The notes: generated by a model from the sequence alone, not told the origin. A DNA stretch of 64,000 bases from Podocnemis expansa (GCA_007922195.1 ML681964.1:1471101-1535100); one strand, 5' to 3'; shown: positions 10,702-23,703, counted from the stretch's first letter. Numbers and translations are program-made.

Positions 10702-10837
10702 CATCTCTCTCTTTCTTGAGTGATAACAGCTAAGTTAGACCCTATTATTTTATATGTATCACTGGGTTTTTGTTTTCAAATATGCATTATTTTGTGTTTA
10801 TCAACACTAATTTCAGCTGCCATTTTGTTGTCCAGTC

Positions 10838-11517
10838 CAGTGGTTCCCAACATTTTTTCTGCTGGGCACACTTGTTGAAGCATACTGCCATTATAAATAA
10901 TGAATATTCAAATTAATACATGAATATTCATGAGCTGTGCCACAAGGGATTTCCCTAACTCCCCCTCATTGTCAGTTAGTAACATTGCTATACCAAGTGC
11001 TGGGGAAGATGACACATGGCACCCTGCTTTGGAGCTGCCGCCCAGGCCTCTGGCTGAAGGGAACCCCCAGCAGGGGCCTCACAGGGCTGCTGCCTGCAAC
11101 TCCGGGGAACCACCCCCCCATTCGGGGCCGCATCGGACTGCCGCCTGGGACTTCGGCTCTGGGGAAACTCCAGGCCAGGGCAACACAGGGCTCCCGCCCA
11201 TGGCTCCATCTCCAAGGAGCCCTCCCAGCCATGGCCACATGGTGCCGCCGCACCAGGGAAACCCGGGGTTGGGGCCACATTGGGCTGCCACCCGTGGCTT
11301 GGGGGAATCCCTGACTGGGGCCACATGGGACTGCAGCTTGCGGCACTGGCTCCAGCTCTGGGGAACCCCCCAGCTGGGGCTGGGGCCCCATGGGACTGCT
11401 TCAGCGACTCCAGGGAATCCCCCAGATGTGGCTGCTACTTGCGAATGCAGCTCCAGCTCAGGGGATTCTTGCGGCACACTCCAGGAGTTGCTGCAGCACA
11501 CCGGTTGGGAACCGCTG
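10838..11517. mobile_element. Non-autonomous hAT element with GC-rich interior
   Basis: The termini CAGTGGTTCCCAAC and GGTTGGGAACCGCTG are inverted repeats. A perfect 8-bp target duplication GTCCAGTC lies at 10830-10837 and 11518-11525. Removing it restores a continuous CR1 sequence. The 680-bp interior is rich in CTGGGG/CCACAT-type low-complexity sequence and opens spurious frames. There is no transposase. Confidence 0.85.
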
Positions 11518-12693
11518 GTCCAGTCATCCAGTTTTGTGAGATCCCTTTGTAAAATTCTTCACAGTGTAGTTTGTATTTAATAATCCAAATTTAATAATAC
11601 TCCAATTTAATCCTGAGTAATTTTGTACCATCTGCAAAACCTGCCACCTCAGTTTTCACCCTTTTTACCTGATCATTTATGAATATGTTGAGTGGTATTG
11701 GTCCCAGACCCGTAGCCAACTTTGTATGATAATCTAAGAAAATTGTCATTCATGAACCACTTTTCAGTTTTTACTATGGTTCCATATAGCCCCTCTTCAT
11801 CACCACAGTCTGACACCTCATTGGACTTTACCACCCCCTGTAAATTCCACACACACCCCATTTCAATTCCTGGGGAGAACTCTGCTTCCTTCTTCATTTA
11901 TACCTTAGCTTATTTGAATTCTTAATCACTATTTATGAGTTCTGTGCAGTCAAAAGTGGATTCTTTCTGGTCACTGGAATGTGCAATTGTATTCTGGAGG
12001 GAAATTCTTACTTAGGAACCTCACTTCCCGGCTGAATGAACTAAATCAGGTTCAGGAAACTGCAGCCAACAAAATCTAATATGCTTTCCAAAACAAACAT
12101 TTTTTTCAAACTCTAAACAAAAGGCTAAGATGGGCAAACTCATGTGTTTTTCTAATAAGATTATCTATGTGCACAACTGAACATGATGCCTTGAGAGGAC
12201 ACTGGTTATAATGAGAGATAAGCCATGTGACTATATTTGGATCAGGATTCCAACTACCCCTCCTGTCTGAAGGGTTTCAGGCCAGGAGTTTGGTTTTACT
12301 CGTTGTAAAAACTGTGGACTATGTGCCAGATTTGGAAGTTGGTTTGGATTTTATATCAACATGAAGTTTGGGGACTAAATAGATCCAGAATTTAGGGTCA
12401 AGTCCTTCTGTGATTACAATATTAAGAGACAGAGAATTTAACAATGAACTTCAGCCTACACTTTCAAAATTCTGCAGTAACTTTTACCAGTCATTTCTGG
12501 GGCCTCAACTGGTGATGGACTCAGCTGGTTTTCAGAGAAAAGGTTTTCAGCATTTTCTGGGAATCGTGCTCTTTTAAAGTGTCTCAAGTTGACTACCCAC
12601 AAATTGGGTCATCTGAAGTCAGTCATTTCTGAGCATTTAGGCTGACCTGGTCTTTCCTACAATCCACATCTGGAATATTTATCTTTAGGCCTG

Positions 12694-12935
12694 TGACTGT
12701 GCTCTGTGGGACCATACTCTCTCCTTGACAGAGAGAGAGATCTCACATGTCCAGCATTCCATGAGGCTGCGATAGTGTCAGGTCTCGCAATATCATGCAG
12801 CGCTGGGTATGTAAGACTGTGGTCCACAAGACCACACTCTCCCCCTGACGGGGGGGGAGGGGGCATCGTGGCGCACAGTCTTGCATACACATTGCTCCAC
12901 AATGCTGTGAGAGTACCCTACTATTTCAATTTATG
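12694..12935. repeat. Two-unit tandem duplication, ~120 bp period
   Basis: Two diverged units start 'gactgtgctctgtggg' (12694) and 'gactgtggtccacaag' (12815). Each contains an 'ccayactctcycc...tgac' block about 17 bases in and a polypurine run (GA in unit 1, G in unit 2). No gene is evident, and the class is unknown. Confidence 0.5.
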
Positions 12936-13723
12936 GTATGTACAGCCCACTTGAAGTATATTTAATTTAAATCTATCCTGCCACAGCAAATGAGTTTAAC
13001 ACCTCTCCTTTGGGCAAAAGCAGAAGAGGCCTGACTAGTTGGGAGATACATTTTTCCAAAGAAAAAAGACTGCCATTCTAAATACATTCTTTAATAAAAA
13101 GGAAGGAAGATGTAAGCTTAACAATGAATGACAGTAAGAAAGGGCTCTGTGTACACTCCTTAATCAGATATTAGTCTAGCGAATTGTGTATGTAGCTTGT
13201 ATTATAAATAGTTTAACTTCTCCTTTCATTTCAAAAATTGCCTGCCAGGCCTTTGCCCCATTTAATTCCTTCTGAGACATATTATATGTCAATAGACATA
13301 ATGAAAGTGTGTTGTAACAAAATGACAAGACCAAGGATCTTACATAAGAATGCAAGACTCATCTGTTGATTGACCTTGTTAGTAGGAGTCAGAGCCCTAT
13401 GTAAAGCTGCTAAATAAATTCTGGTGGCTCACTGAAGTTTGCACAGTGTGTTAATTTCACCAGGCTATAAGAGATTGACATGACCCTCTGGCAAGGGAAA
13501 GCAAGAGATGAGACAGGAACATCCTACAGGAAATCCTGGAAATGGCTAGAATTTGGGGTGGATGGAGTGCGAAATTGAGGGTTATATTCGACTTGACACA
13601 GCAGGTATAAAATATTTGGAACAGGGTGTAGTACATGATTCTAATTCAATGATGAGGCAGTCTAACTAGTTGCTCATCATACAGTTGTAACATAACTTTC
13701 CCTATTACTTTGTATCTTACCAT

Positions 13724-14215
13724 AGATTCATAGAATATTAGGGTTGGAGAGACCTCAGGAGATCATTTTGTTCAGTGGTTTTCAGACTTAGGGTCGGGAC
13801 CCAGTACTGGGTCACAGACCCTCAGGCACTGAGTCACAGCACACCCTCCTGCTGCCACCAAAAGACTGGAATGCATTGCTCAAAGATCTAATTGTTGGGT
13901 CACAGGCATATACAATTTTTTTCAACTGGTTCCCAACAAAAGAAGTTTGAAAACCACTGATCTAGTTCAACCCTCTAATCAAAGCTCAAAGCAAGACCAA
14001 TCCCAACTAAATCATCTCAACCAGGACTTTGTCAGGCTCCACCTTGAAAACCTCTAAGGATGAAGATTCCACCATCTTCCTAGAAAGCCCATTCCAGGGT
14101 TTCACCATCATCCAGTTGCCAACACTTGTGCAAAGTGGACGGAAAATGCTCTCACTCTGATCTGATGGTGCTTTGCATCAATTTTCACAATCAGATCAGC
14201 ACTAAAGAATCAGGC
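13724..14215 (-). mobile_element. CR1 3' end, antisense, interrupted by hAT
   Basis: It starts with the terminal motif 'attcatagaatat' and continues through 'gggttggagagacc', 'caaagcaagaccaatc' and 'ccaccatcttcctagaaa', the usual antisense CR1 3' end. A hAT copy at 13773-13959 splits it. Confidence 0.75.
13773..13959. mobile_element. Short hAT element (MITE-like)
   Basis: The termini are CAGTGGTTTTCAGAC and GTTTGAAAACCACTG. The flanking 8-mers ATTTTGTT (13765-13772) and ATCTAGTT (13960-13967) match at 6 of 8 positions, a decayed target duplication. A related copy lies at 63114. Confidence 0.75.
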
Positions 14216-15539
14216 CTGTAACCATCCCATGTACTAAATACCAGAGGAAAGATGCAATTTTCAGATGTAATAAATCTAGGAAGACTGAGAAAAGCTGCAT
14301 TAAACTAGAAACAGGCTATATACTTTGAAAGAAACCTAGACCCTCACCTAGATTGTCTCTAGAAATTAACATTATAAGAAAGCAAGACGTCTTGGTTAGA
14401 CATATCATGCAGACTCTAAGAACTAAATTCTCGTGTGGGGTAGCAGTAGACATAAATTTTACTTAATGGATACCCTAACAATCTCCCAGAAGCCTTGCTG
14501 CTTATATATAAACAGTAGATTTAAGAATTCCTAATAAGATTGTTTTCATGTAAGTGTTCACGTTATTATGTGTAGTCACCAAACAATCAGCTGTGGTATT
14601 GAGCTTTGTGTTTCTTTTGTATTTATCTGCAATTTGTGGAGCCTAAAAACCAAACTAATCCATAACACTGAATGTAGATTTCACTATATAATAAGTGAAG
14701 TTCTGGCTGTATTTGGTGACAAAACTGCCACTGATTTCAATTTCACTGTCATCCAGTATATGTAATACAAGTGTGCAGCTTCCTCTTCCTTGTGTTAGCC
14801 AAGTACAAAATATCAGATTGTAACCAGAGAGTTCAATATGAGTCCCAGCTACAAGGACTTTGGACATCTTGTAATTTACATGGATCCAAGATTTGGCCAG
14901 TTACAAAGACTGGAGCCATTTGGAACATTCAAATTGAGGTTCAGATTTCAAACACCTTCTGAACATGAGAATCTGCAGAATTGCAGTTTTAAACAGGGCT
15001 CGTTACTACTACAGATTGGTGGCCCATTCACGTGTTATGCTACATTTCAGAAAACACAGCAATTCCTGGTAAAACAGCAACAAATAATAATGAATCTGCA
15101 CCAATCACCAACAATACATTATGGGGGGGAAGGGGAAGGGAAGGGAGAAAGAGCATCACATAATACATCAAAAGAATGGAGGACTCTGAAGGCAAGAAGG
15201 TAGTTAGAGGGACATAAAGTGAAGGGGAAAACAAAAGAAAATAGCTAGTGGAAGGGAATGATGGCATAGGAAATAATCCCAGAGAGCAGCCATATTTCTG
15301 AAGGGAAGTTTCCTTCTCCCATAGCCACAGGCATGGTGAGTAGAGCTGGTCAGACATTGCCACAACTCACACTCTAATGGAATTTTTCAAAGAAATTTCC
15401 AGTTGAATGAGATTTTCCTGAAAATTACCTCAATTACCAGACAGCTCTGCAGAGGAGAAGTTGCTGCCACTTTTCTGGGTGAGATGAAAGAACAGGCATG
15501 TTTTTGACTGGCATGCAATTCATATGGTGGAATGATCCG

Positions 15540-15690
15540 ATTAAGGGCCACTCTGATTCTACTGTATGTGTGACTTGGGGAATGCCACAAAATCAGTCTG
15601 GGCCTCAACTTTTCTTTCGCTATAATACAGATAATGAGGTTCACCCACCTTTGCAGAGGTCTGTGCATGAAGACAGGTATAGAAGTGTAT
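15540..15690 (+). mobile_element. MIR-like SINE fragment
   Basis: The segment shows the characteristic order of a 'tgtgacttgggg' block, a 'gggcctcaacttttc' block, an 'ataatacagataatgag' block and a 'cacccacctttgcag' block, as in the 3' half of a CORE-SINE/MIR. It is old and diverged. Confidence 0.5.
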
Positions 15691-16477
15691 TATGATGATT
15701 ACGGTGCACTTGTCCCCTCACCCCGTCTTCTGTGAACATCATCAGTCCCTCCAGTGCTTGAGGTCAATAGCAGAAAAAGCAATGCAGATCAGCAGTTGGA
15801 AGCAAAAGTAACAGGACAGTAACTATGGAAGCTGCTGAAATAACAAGTCTTGCCAAGGAAAAAGGAAGAACTAGAGACCAGCTCCAAAAACAATGGACAG
15901 TTTAGAAAAAAGTTTTAAAATGGGAAACAAATGCATAGCAGGAAAAAAAAACAACCAACCAAAAATCTCTCACACAGTGTACTCCCACAGACTTTTTCTT
16001 CAGCATGTCTTAGAACAGGTTATCTATTGGTTGTCAATTAGTCTGCCCACCAGGAAGTAGAGCTTCCTTATCCCATAATAAGCCTGGCTCCACAGTATCT
16101 ACATATAGGACAGTAATTATGCATGTGTTTAAGTTAAACTCATCCTTAACTTTAAAATGTTTCTTGACCCAGGGCCCATCTGTTCAATGCTCACTTAAGA
16201 GGAGCACTGGACATGAAAAACCCCATGTAACTCCACTGCCTTTCAAATAAGTTACAGTTCATACTGGCTTAAGGACAGCACAATCAGGCTCAAGAAATGT
16301 GTGACAGTGCCACCACACTCCAGTTGAAACATGATTCCTTTGACCAATCATTTCATGAAGGACAAGAAGAGAGTTGATGGGAAACATGAAAAAAGCAGTG
16401 GAAACAAAATCAGGTAACACAACCAACCAGATCAGTGTGAGAGAGGTACAGGAAGCAATCCCACCAACCTCACTTAC

Positions 16478-16651
16478 CGCAAGTGGCCAACTAATGCAGG
16501 TGAGCACTCTGTATGCTCTGAAAAGGTACACAAAATAAAAGATGAGAATCATAATCAAGTCACAGATGGTGACAATTTCAAAGAAGCTGTATGCACTGTA
16601 ATCTGTCCATATTGAATTCTTTACACAGATGAATCCAATCAGCAGTGATAT
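16478..16651 (-). CDS. CMTM7: CMTM7 exon 2 (first and second transmembrane segments)
   Basis: This 174-nt exon encodes 58 residues, from [15 protein letters not shown] to LTCISWPLA. The minus strand shows a strong acceptor (TTCTGTCTTTCAG) and a consensus GTAAGT donor. Both ends are phase 0: exon 1 ends exactly after ATG (…KVAQM) and exon 3 starts with GAA. The first ~10 residues complete the first membrane helix, and residues from about [12 protein letters not shown] to VYLF form the second. The motif [15 protein letters not shown] is closely similar to human CMTM7 and clearly distinguishes it from CMTM6 and CMTM8. CMTM7 is a MARVEL-domain protein of endosomal and plasma membranes, reported in mammals to act in B-cell signalling and receptor turnover. 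The surrounding open frame runs past the donor into intron and should not be taken as protein. Confidence 0.95.
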
Positions 16652-19600
16652 CTGAAAGACAGAATGAGAGTAATACATTTTATTAAGCAACCTCACAGTG
16701 CTCAGAGCGCTGGACAGAATATGAAGAACAAGTTAAATATCTACATAATTAAAAACAAAGAACAGTCTTTTTAGAAATCAAGCAGATAAAAAGCAATTGG
16801 CTCAGTCAGACAGAAGGAGGAAGTAACAATGATAGAACCAACAAAAAGGATAATAAAAACAGCTTTGAAAAAAAAATCTTGACATTATTTTTTTAAATAC
16901 GGAGAGACAAATGTCAGAAGTGAGCAAATTCCACACCACAACGGCCCACTACTAGCAAGAGCTCTGCCATTGGCCAGCCGGACATGGAACAGTGGGATCC
17001 CTAAGTGGTGTGGAAGTTTCCGGTTAGTCACCATGTTCTGAAAGTTCTCAAATACAGACAGGCTGTAACAATCAAGTGCTGTTTACAAGGCTTGTTGCAG
17101 CCTGTCTTATAAAAGGGTCTTTGTTACTGAAACAACTAAATCCCTTTTGTTTTCACTGGGGGTTAGATACTTAAGTACTTTTGAAAATGTTCCTCAGTGC
17201 CTAAACTATTAAAGACTGCACAAACCAAGGCCATCAGTTGCCAGTACTCATACATGTACTCATTCATGTGAATGGATTCAATGGGACTTTTAATATACCC
17301 AGTCTGAGGACCTGCCTCCAATAGGGCCAATTTAAAATCTACCTACCTTTTTACCACTAGCCAAAGTGAAGAATGTAGGATCAGTATACAATGAAAAAGG
17401 ATATATACAAAAAGAAGAGGAATTTTATAGTTTGTCCCATCACCTGTAAAGAATTATATACAATTGTACCACGAGAATATAAACACCAAGCAGCTTGTAT
17501 TCACTGTGGTTTAATGTCATGTTCACATTTACAAGGGACTTGAATTTTAAAAAATAAAAGTAAAAAGCTATGGTCATTTTCCTGTTTCCTCCTACGGTTA
17601 CCTCTAGCCAGGGTAGATAAAAATCCAAGATAAAAATTAATTTTAAATAATTGATTTTTTAATTTAAATCATATACAAGTTTATTTTTAAAAATATTCCT
17701 ATTTATAATTTGATTTGAAATTGACAACACATGTTAAGGCCAACCTTACTATCATGTATTACATTATCTAAATTAGATAACAAATAACATTAATCAGCAC
17801 GTTTGCTGCCAAGTTTTAAAGAGCATCATATGACTGAACTGGTAGGTGTCACAGACTTAGATGGCACCTGGACCCAGAGTTTGCTGAAGTACTAACCCAG
17901 CTGTTGACTGCAATAGCCTCTTCTGCAGATGCAGAGACAATGTTTTCTTGTTTCAGTTTATTTAACTAGTTCAGTACACTGATTCAAAATAAGAAGCCGA
18001 TTGGGAGTGAAAGAACCAGGGGAGCCTGTTTTCCTCTTTCCATTTTTGAATAAAAACTAGATACAAGAGAATAAAATCTACTAGTTCTAAAATCTTGAAG
18101 GACATAGTAACCAGAAACTATCAGTCAAATTAATTAACCATAGATAATACTGCCTTTGCTTAATAAATCAGTTTTAAATGCAAAAGACATTTTGATAACC
18201 TTCTTTGACATTTTTATTTTTATGTATCCAGCACATTTACAGCAGATGTACTTTAAAAACATTTAAAAATCTATGCATTTCAATTGAATTTTCATCTAAT
18301 CAAATGTGTTGCTGATGTTTTTTAAACCATACAGAAACAAAACAACCCCTGTTCAAGAAATGCCAGCCCAGAGCTGACTTACATCAATGCAGGAGCTTTT
18401 AACACAGGGCCTAGTGGCTTCTGTTATGTGCAGCCCTTTCTTGCGAGCTGTGAAGCGTCACCCAAGAAGAGCAAATGTAGTGCTCTGTTGAAGATTCCAG
18501 GCACACAAAGGCAGAGTGTTTCCTCCTGCCCCACTTTATGAGGTACGACTGACTTTCCCCCTTCCCTGAATTCTGGCCAGTGATGCTGCTAGAAACTGAA
18601 CATCTGTCCTGAATCTCATTAGAAGAGCCTGTGTTGCCATATAATTATTGCCAAAGAACAGTAATTTTCCATGTAGTATTGGGCTGTAAAATTTCTCATC
18701 TGGAAAATATAAATTAGTTTTTGTTCAGTTAGCAGTCCCATTTAAGCTTTCTCTCATTGCCTGCTGGAGTGTTACAACTCTTCTGACCATGGTGAGAAAT
18801 CATTTTATAACCCAAGAAAAACTCGGTTTAAGTGCTTAGAATGATAGGTCTTCAACATTCTGTCATGTTCGATGTAATGATGCTACGGCTCAAGTAAAAA
18901 AAAAACACTAACACTTCTCTCTGCTGGAACATCTCAAGGGACTAGAGCTTTCGGTACACACAGCCACTTGCAGCAATACAAACCTTGAGTGGCCTGGGTG
19001 TCACCGATACTGGCAGAGCTCTTCTCTAAAGATAGATCCAGTACCTTGTTTTTCTAAACTTTACAAACTGGCTTTCATGAATTAACCACAATGGGCAAGT
19101 TCTGCGGTTGAGAGTCCCAGCTCTATCACCATCTTACTCTATACCAGAAAATGTACTTGACCTCTAATATCTCACAGAATTAGCACACTGCCCCCCCACA
19201 AGCCTTTATTTTCATTCCCCATCCAATTTGAAGCAGGTGTATAACCATCTGCTGGGTTGCTGAATTTAGTTTCTAGATTATTTTTAAAATGTAACTTTAC
19301 CATCTCTGACTTGCATTTGTTGGACTTTCTTTCCCTTCATGACCTCACTCCGCTTTTTCCTGCTTTTCTTTCCCACAAAAGATAATGGTGTGATTTTTTT
19401 CTTGTGTTGTCTTCAATGTCTGTTTCCTCTTCCTCCAACCCATTACACTCCTTTCTCTTTCTTTCCCTAGACCAGTGTTCCATATTCTCTTCCTCGTATC
19501 TGCTGCCTCTTATTTCTCCCCACCCAAATCTTTTTTGATATATGCAGATGCACGCATGCATCCACACACTCCACACTTCTCTTTTTAAAAAATATATCTC

Positions 19601-20245
19601 CTCACTCTTCAACCCAACAGTTTACACACAGGGATTAAACGTTTCAGTGATCTGAGGACTAAACCTGCTAGCCAAAGAATGATTTTAAAAGGTGTGGGTA
19701 GGAGGAGGGGGGAATGAATGCGACACTGTCCAGAACAATATCCAGCTGAGAAACCAACCTCCCACCCATGCTTTAGAAGGAATCTGGTATCCCTAGAAGT
19801 GCAGGGTCCCTGTATGTTGCTCAAGGGCTCTTGAGTATCAGCATCCAGCTAGCAGTTTTCAGCATCTGACAATATGAACCACACTTTTCCCACCTTCATT
19901 CTCTTGAGCTTTAGGAAGGCTGAAGAAACATCTGTTCCTAGATGTGCAGCAGATGAGGAAGGGTTCTTTGCTACTCAATCCTTCCGCCCCACACTCCTGC
20001 CTGCTGGAATGTGTAAGCACATCTTCACCATTTCTAGGAGGAACAAGGAGAGTGACCCTGCTACTTTACTTTTCCCTGTTCTGTGCTTTTGATTTCTCTT
20101 ACCAGAGAGTGGTGCCACTGCTACTGCTCCTAGCTCTCCCAAAACACAATGGATCAGACTTTCATCAATGTCACAGTTGCCCACAGAGATCTACATAGCA
20201 GCCATGAAACTGATAAAACTGGTTAGATTTTCACTCTGCTGAAAC

Positions 20246-20567
20246 CAGGGGCACTACTGGTGCCTGGTGCATGGGGCACGCGCCCTGAGTCCCCGCGCCC
20301 AGTGCCCTGAATGTCCAGGGCAGCCCCTGCCTCTCCCAGCCCCGGCCCCAGCCCCAGATCTGGGGCCCAGCCACTGGCAGCAGTGTCTGCCTCTTCCAGC
20401 CCATCCCTGGCCAGAGATCCGGGGCCAGGCTAGCAGCAGCAGGAGACTGAGGCCAGACTGGACCCAGGTGGAGAATCTGGGCTGAGGGGGATGGGGCCGT
20501 GGCCAGGGGGAGGGGCCTGTGCCAGTACCCATGCCCCAGGTCTTTCCCTGGGGCAGCGACGCTCCTG
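20246..20567. mobile_element. Non-autonomous hAT element, GC-rich
   Basis: The ends are CAGGGGCACTACTGG and GCAGCGACGCTCCTG, with a perfect 8-bp duplication GCTGAAAC at 20238-20245 and 20568-20575. The interior is CCAG/GGCC-rich. A second copy of the family lies at 59302-59678, and a possible degraded one at about 36930-37095. Confidence 0.8.
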
Positions 20568-20780
20568 GCTGAAACCTTGGGAAAGACCCAGCATAGGTGG
20601 AAGCACCAGAGTTGTCTCTCAGCCAGCTTGGAAGATGACACTACATGTGTCACCTTTATACCTGGAAAGCTGCAGAAGACATCACTGCATATATTCGCAC
20701 CTCCATACTTGGAAGGTTGTCTTGGTCAGTGCAGTATGGTCAAGAGGCTTTTTTATTTAAACACAAATAACAGTTTAGAA

Positions 20781-21082
20781 CAGGGGTCAGCAACTCCTGG
20801 CACGTGTGCCAAATGTGGCACATGCACCCATTCGGAGCAGCACAAGGCTCCTGGCCCTGTGGTGCTGTTCTGCACAGCTGCAAGTGCCACGGCTGCTCCC
20901 TCCTCTGCTGGCCCTGCCCCTAGCAAGGACCAGAGATGTAGGAACTGTGGGCAAGGTGGTGCCTCTCCTCTGCTGGCCCTGGCCCTGCCCCCTCATTTGG
21001 TACCAGAGAGGGGCTGTTGCCACCTACTGAGTGTTGGGGAGGAGAAGCTGGCACAGGGGTCAGCAAACATTGCCAACCCCTG
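20781..21082. mobile_element. Non-autonomous hAT element
   Basis: The ends are CAGGGGTCAGCAACTCC and TTGCCAACCCCTG. The flanking 8-mers GTTTAGAA (20773-20780) and GTTTATAA (21083-21090) match at 7 of 8 positions. The 302-bp element has no transposase. Confidence 0.8.
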
Positions 21083-21260
21083 GTTTATAATCTACAAGGG
21101 TTCATTGACGACTTGCTCAAGAAAGCTTCCTACTTGCCAGGGGTTAGTGAATTTTTCAGGCCCTATATGGAAAACTACCAACCAGGACATGCAACCATCC
21201 ACAAATTTGGTCCCTCATGCAGAGGTGAAGCCCCCTGTGCATTCACCATTATACCCTAAT

Positions 21261-21516
21261 GGTATGTCTAAATTGCAGCTGTGGGCAGTCTCCCAGCCCG
21301 GGTATGCAGATTTGTACTTATGCTCTAAAAATAGCAACATGGACATTGTGACGTGGTTAGTAGCTTGGGTGGCCACCAAAGTCCCAGCCCACCAGCTAGC
21401 CCAAGCCACCGCTTCCACAATATCCACACTGCTTTTTTTCACATGCTAGATCACAAAAAGCTAGTGTGAAATTGCCTCAGTTGGGAGGCATGCTCCTAGT
21501 TACAGTGTGGACAGAT
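21261..21516. mobile_element. Possible MITE (Harbinger-like ends)
   Basis: The ends read 'tatgtctaaattgcag' and, inverted, 'ctgtccacactgtaac', resembling the TGTCTACACTG-type termini seen at 38001-38643. The interior has no coding potential. The boundaries and target duplication are uncertain. Confidence 0.35.
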
Positions 21517-22991
21517 CTGATTGTGTAAAGGTGACACGATTTCATTTTAAATTATGCTTTGCTGGAAAGAATGAAATTATTTGTTTGGGTGGCTTCCCAA
21601 ACCAGAAAAATGTGCAGGGCCCAAAGCCAATGGCACAAATGTTGGCTGCAAGAGACTGGATCATTTATTCAGAACAACAAAGCTGACTTCTGTGTAATCA
21701 AGATTTCCTTTTACTACAGTGTCAACGGGAAACTCAAAATGTAACTGCAGAGCTTCCATTAGAAAGTAAGATGGGAAGAACCAATTCAAAACTTCAGGAA
21801 AGAAATATGAAGCGGTTCCCTTGGAGTATATGGTTCTATGAAACAGTTCAGTCTTTATTAGCATATTAATCTCTCAGTCATTTCACTGAGGCCTTCTTTC
21901 CTGCCCGCAAGCCTAAAATAAGATCATGAGGCCATAGGTAAAAGATTTGTGTGTCCCACCTCCATTCCAGAAGTGTTTACTGAAGATAAAAAGTGCTAGG
22001 GAAAAAAAGGAATGGATCTTATTCATATCCTTTAAAATTCAGATAAGACGACAATCATACAAACCAGAAAGCAGCAATATACCAGTTAAAGCACCCTGTA
22101 ACTGGAATACGCAGTTTTATCACTTCCTCATGAGTTTCAAAACACTGATTTGAATTATATTTAATTTTAAATTCTTGTATAAATGTAAAAGTTACCATCA
22201 CTTCTGTAAACTATGGTAGGGCCAGCCTCTGTGCAGCTGCAGAGAAACTTCACAGGATGCCAGGGGTAAGGGGGGGAAGTGAACTGCCTGTGGGGAAGCT
22301 AACTCTCTAGGGGATTTCTAGTTTATTTTACATGATCCTTATACAATACAAACATAACACAATCAAGATAGCTCCAGTCATCAACCTGTTTTCTCCTGAG
22401 ACGTAATCCAGTCTCATCTGCATTACAGCCCTAGTTTGGTGTAAGTACATCGCTCAGTAGTGTGAAAAATGCACTTCTCTGCGCATAGAGTTATACCAAA
22501 TCCCCTGTGTAGACAGCACAGTCAGAGGAAACACCAACATAACTACTATTTCTGGGGGTGTAGCTGCACAAAAGCAGTGTTTTAAGTATGGAATTGCCCT
22601 CTGATTCTGAACCTAAATAAGTTTAGCAAAACCTAACTAACTAATAGTACCTCCCAGACCAACTTTGAAACGGCATGCAGGGATTTAATTAAAAACCCCA
22701 CCTATTTAGTTTGACATCAGTAAAGCAGAGTGCACCATGACTCCAAAGGGTCTCTGTAACACATGTAAACCATGTCACATAAACCACAATCTATGCATAA
22801 GGGCTGTCTATATTATAAAGTCTTAGCATGTACAAATGGGAATGAAAGCACTAGAACACAGGTGATGTGGCAGAGTACAGCAACATCCTGTATCATCTAA
22901 CTATTGTCAGGCCCCAACAGGGGTTTAGTAATTGGTAACAGCATTTAATCACCACTAGACAATAGCGAATAGAATTTGCCTTGGTCTACAG

Positions 22992-23496
22992 CAGTGGTTC
23001 CCAACCTTTTTAAGGCTGGGGTCCCCCTTCAGAGGGGAAAGAAAGTCCGTGGCCCCCTGTTTTGAGTGAGGTACCCGTGGAGCTGCCGCAGCCATGGGCC
23101 CCTCCCCTGAGCCGGGGAGCCTCCCTGGCCATGACCCCCTGCCCAGCATTCCCTTCCCTTCCCACCCACCCGCCCGTTCTCCGACCCTCCTCCCCACTGG
23201 CTCCCCATCCCCAACACTGCCCCCACAGTCCCTTCCCCCCCTTACCTGGCTGTTGGAGCCAGGGGCACCTGGCTACCCCCCCAGCCTACTCTGAGCATGC
23301 TCTGCATGCTCAGGGCAGGAGTTTTTAAAACTCCCAGCCTGGGGGAAGCTTTCTGCTGGCTGGCCGGAAGCCTGAGCCTCCCTGGGAACTGGAGACCCCG
23401 GCAGCATCCAGTCCTACCTCCCAGGCTGTCAGCAGACCCCCTGGAGCTGCTCTGCAGCCTCGCAGGGGTCCATAGCCCACAGGTTGGGAACCACTG
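22992..23496. mobile_element. Non-autonomous hAT element
   Basis: The ends are CAGTGGTTCCCAACCTTTT and GGTTGGGAACCACTG, with a perfect 8-bp duplication GTCTACAG at 22984-22991 and 23497-23504. The interior is C-rich and opens meaningless frames. It is the same terminal family as 10838, 32701 and 39306. Confidence 0.85.
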
Positions 23497-23703
23497 GTCT
23501 ACAGCATCCAGAAAGCCAGGATCAGCATCACCTCATCTAACTAGAGCTTTCACTCATTCTGACCAAGACTTTTTTTGTTTAAACAAAGAGAAGTTCCCAG
23601 TGGGCATATTCTCATCTTAAATGCTATGTGTTCACTTTCTCATTTGCCCATCATGTAGCTTAGTGTCTTCAGGCAGTTTTCTTTCATACCTAATGTTACT
23701 TAG

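Larger units (their letters stand above)
7852..11720 (-). mobile_element. CR1 LINE, antisense, interrupted by three later insertions
   Basis: On the minus strand the segments 11526-11720, about 10702-10829, about 10196-10376 and 7852-8417 read in order as the end of a CR1 reverse transcriptase and 3' UTR. The minus strand near 11690-11650 encodes GPIPLNIFINDQ, matching the RT block after the PQG motif. Sequence near 11640-11580 should hold the equivalent of the FADD box but is degraded. The element is interrupted by a RLE-type retrotransposon (8418-10195), a sense CR1 3' end (10377-10701) and a hAT element (10838-11517). It is an old, dead copy with multiple stops. Confidence 0.8.
4192..16477 (-). 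other. CMTM7: CMTM7 intron 2
   Basis: This 12.3-kb intron lies between exons 2 and 3. It contains a solo LTR (4400-5145), hAT elements (5214-5989, 10838-11517, 13773-13959), a heavily interrupted antisense CR1 (7852-11720) with an RLE-type retrotransposon (8418-10195), a CR1 3' end (13724-14215) and a MIR-like SINE (15540-15690). A PLE-like scrap lies near 7460-7510. The stretch 6000-7450 is AT-rich, with TA-rich runs around 6380-6430, and the stretches 11730-12680, 12930-13720 and 14220-15530 have no supported gene or confidently named repeat. Confidence 0.85.

Noticed and set aside
10930..11580. 216-codon plus-strand frame
   Set aside because: It is the hAT interior at 10838-11517, running on into CR1. 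Repetitive Pro/Gly/His sequence with no domain.
16259..16477. Extension of the CMTM7 exon 2 frame beyond PLA
   Set aside because: A consensus GTAAGT donor follows PLA and the sequence beyond it does not resemble CMTM7.
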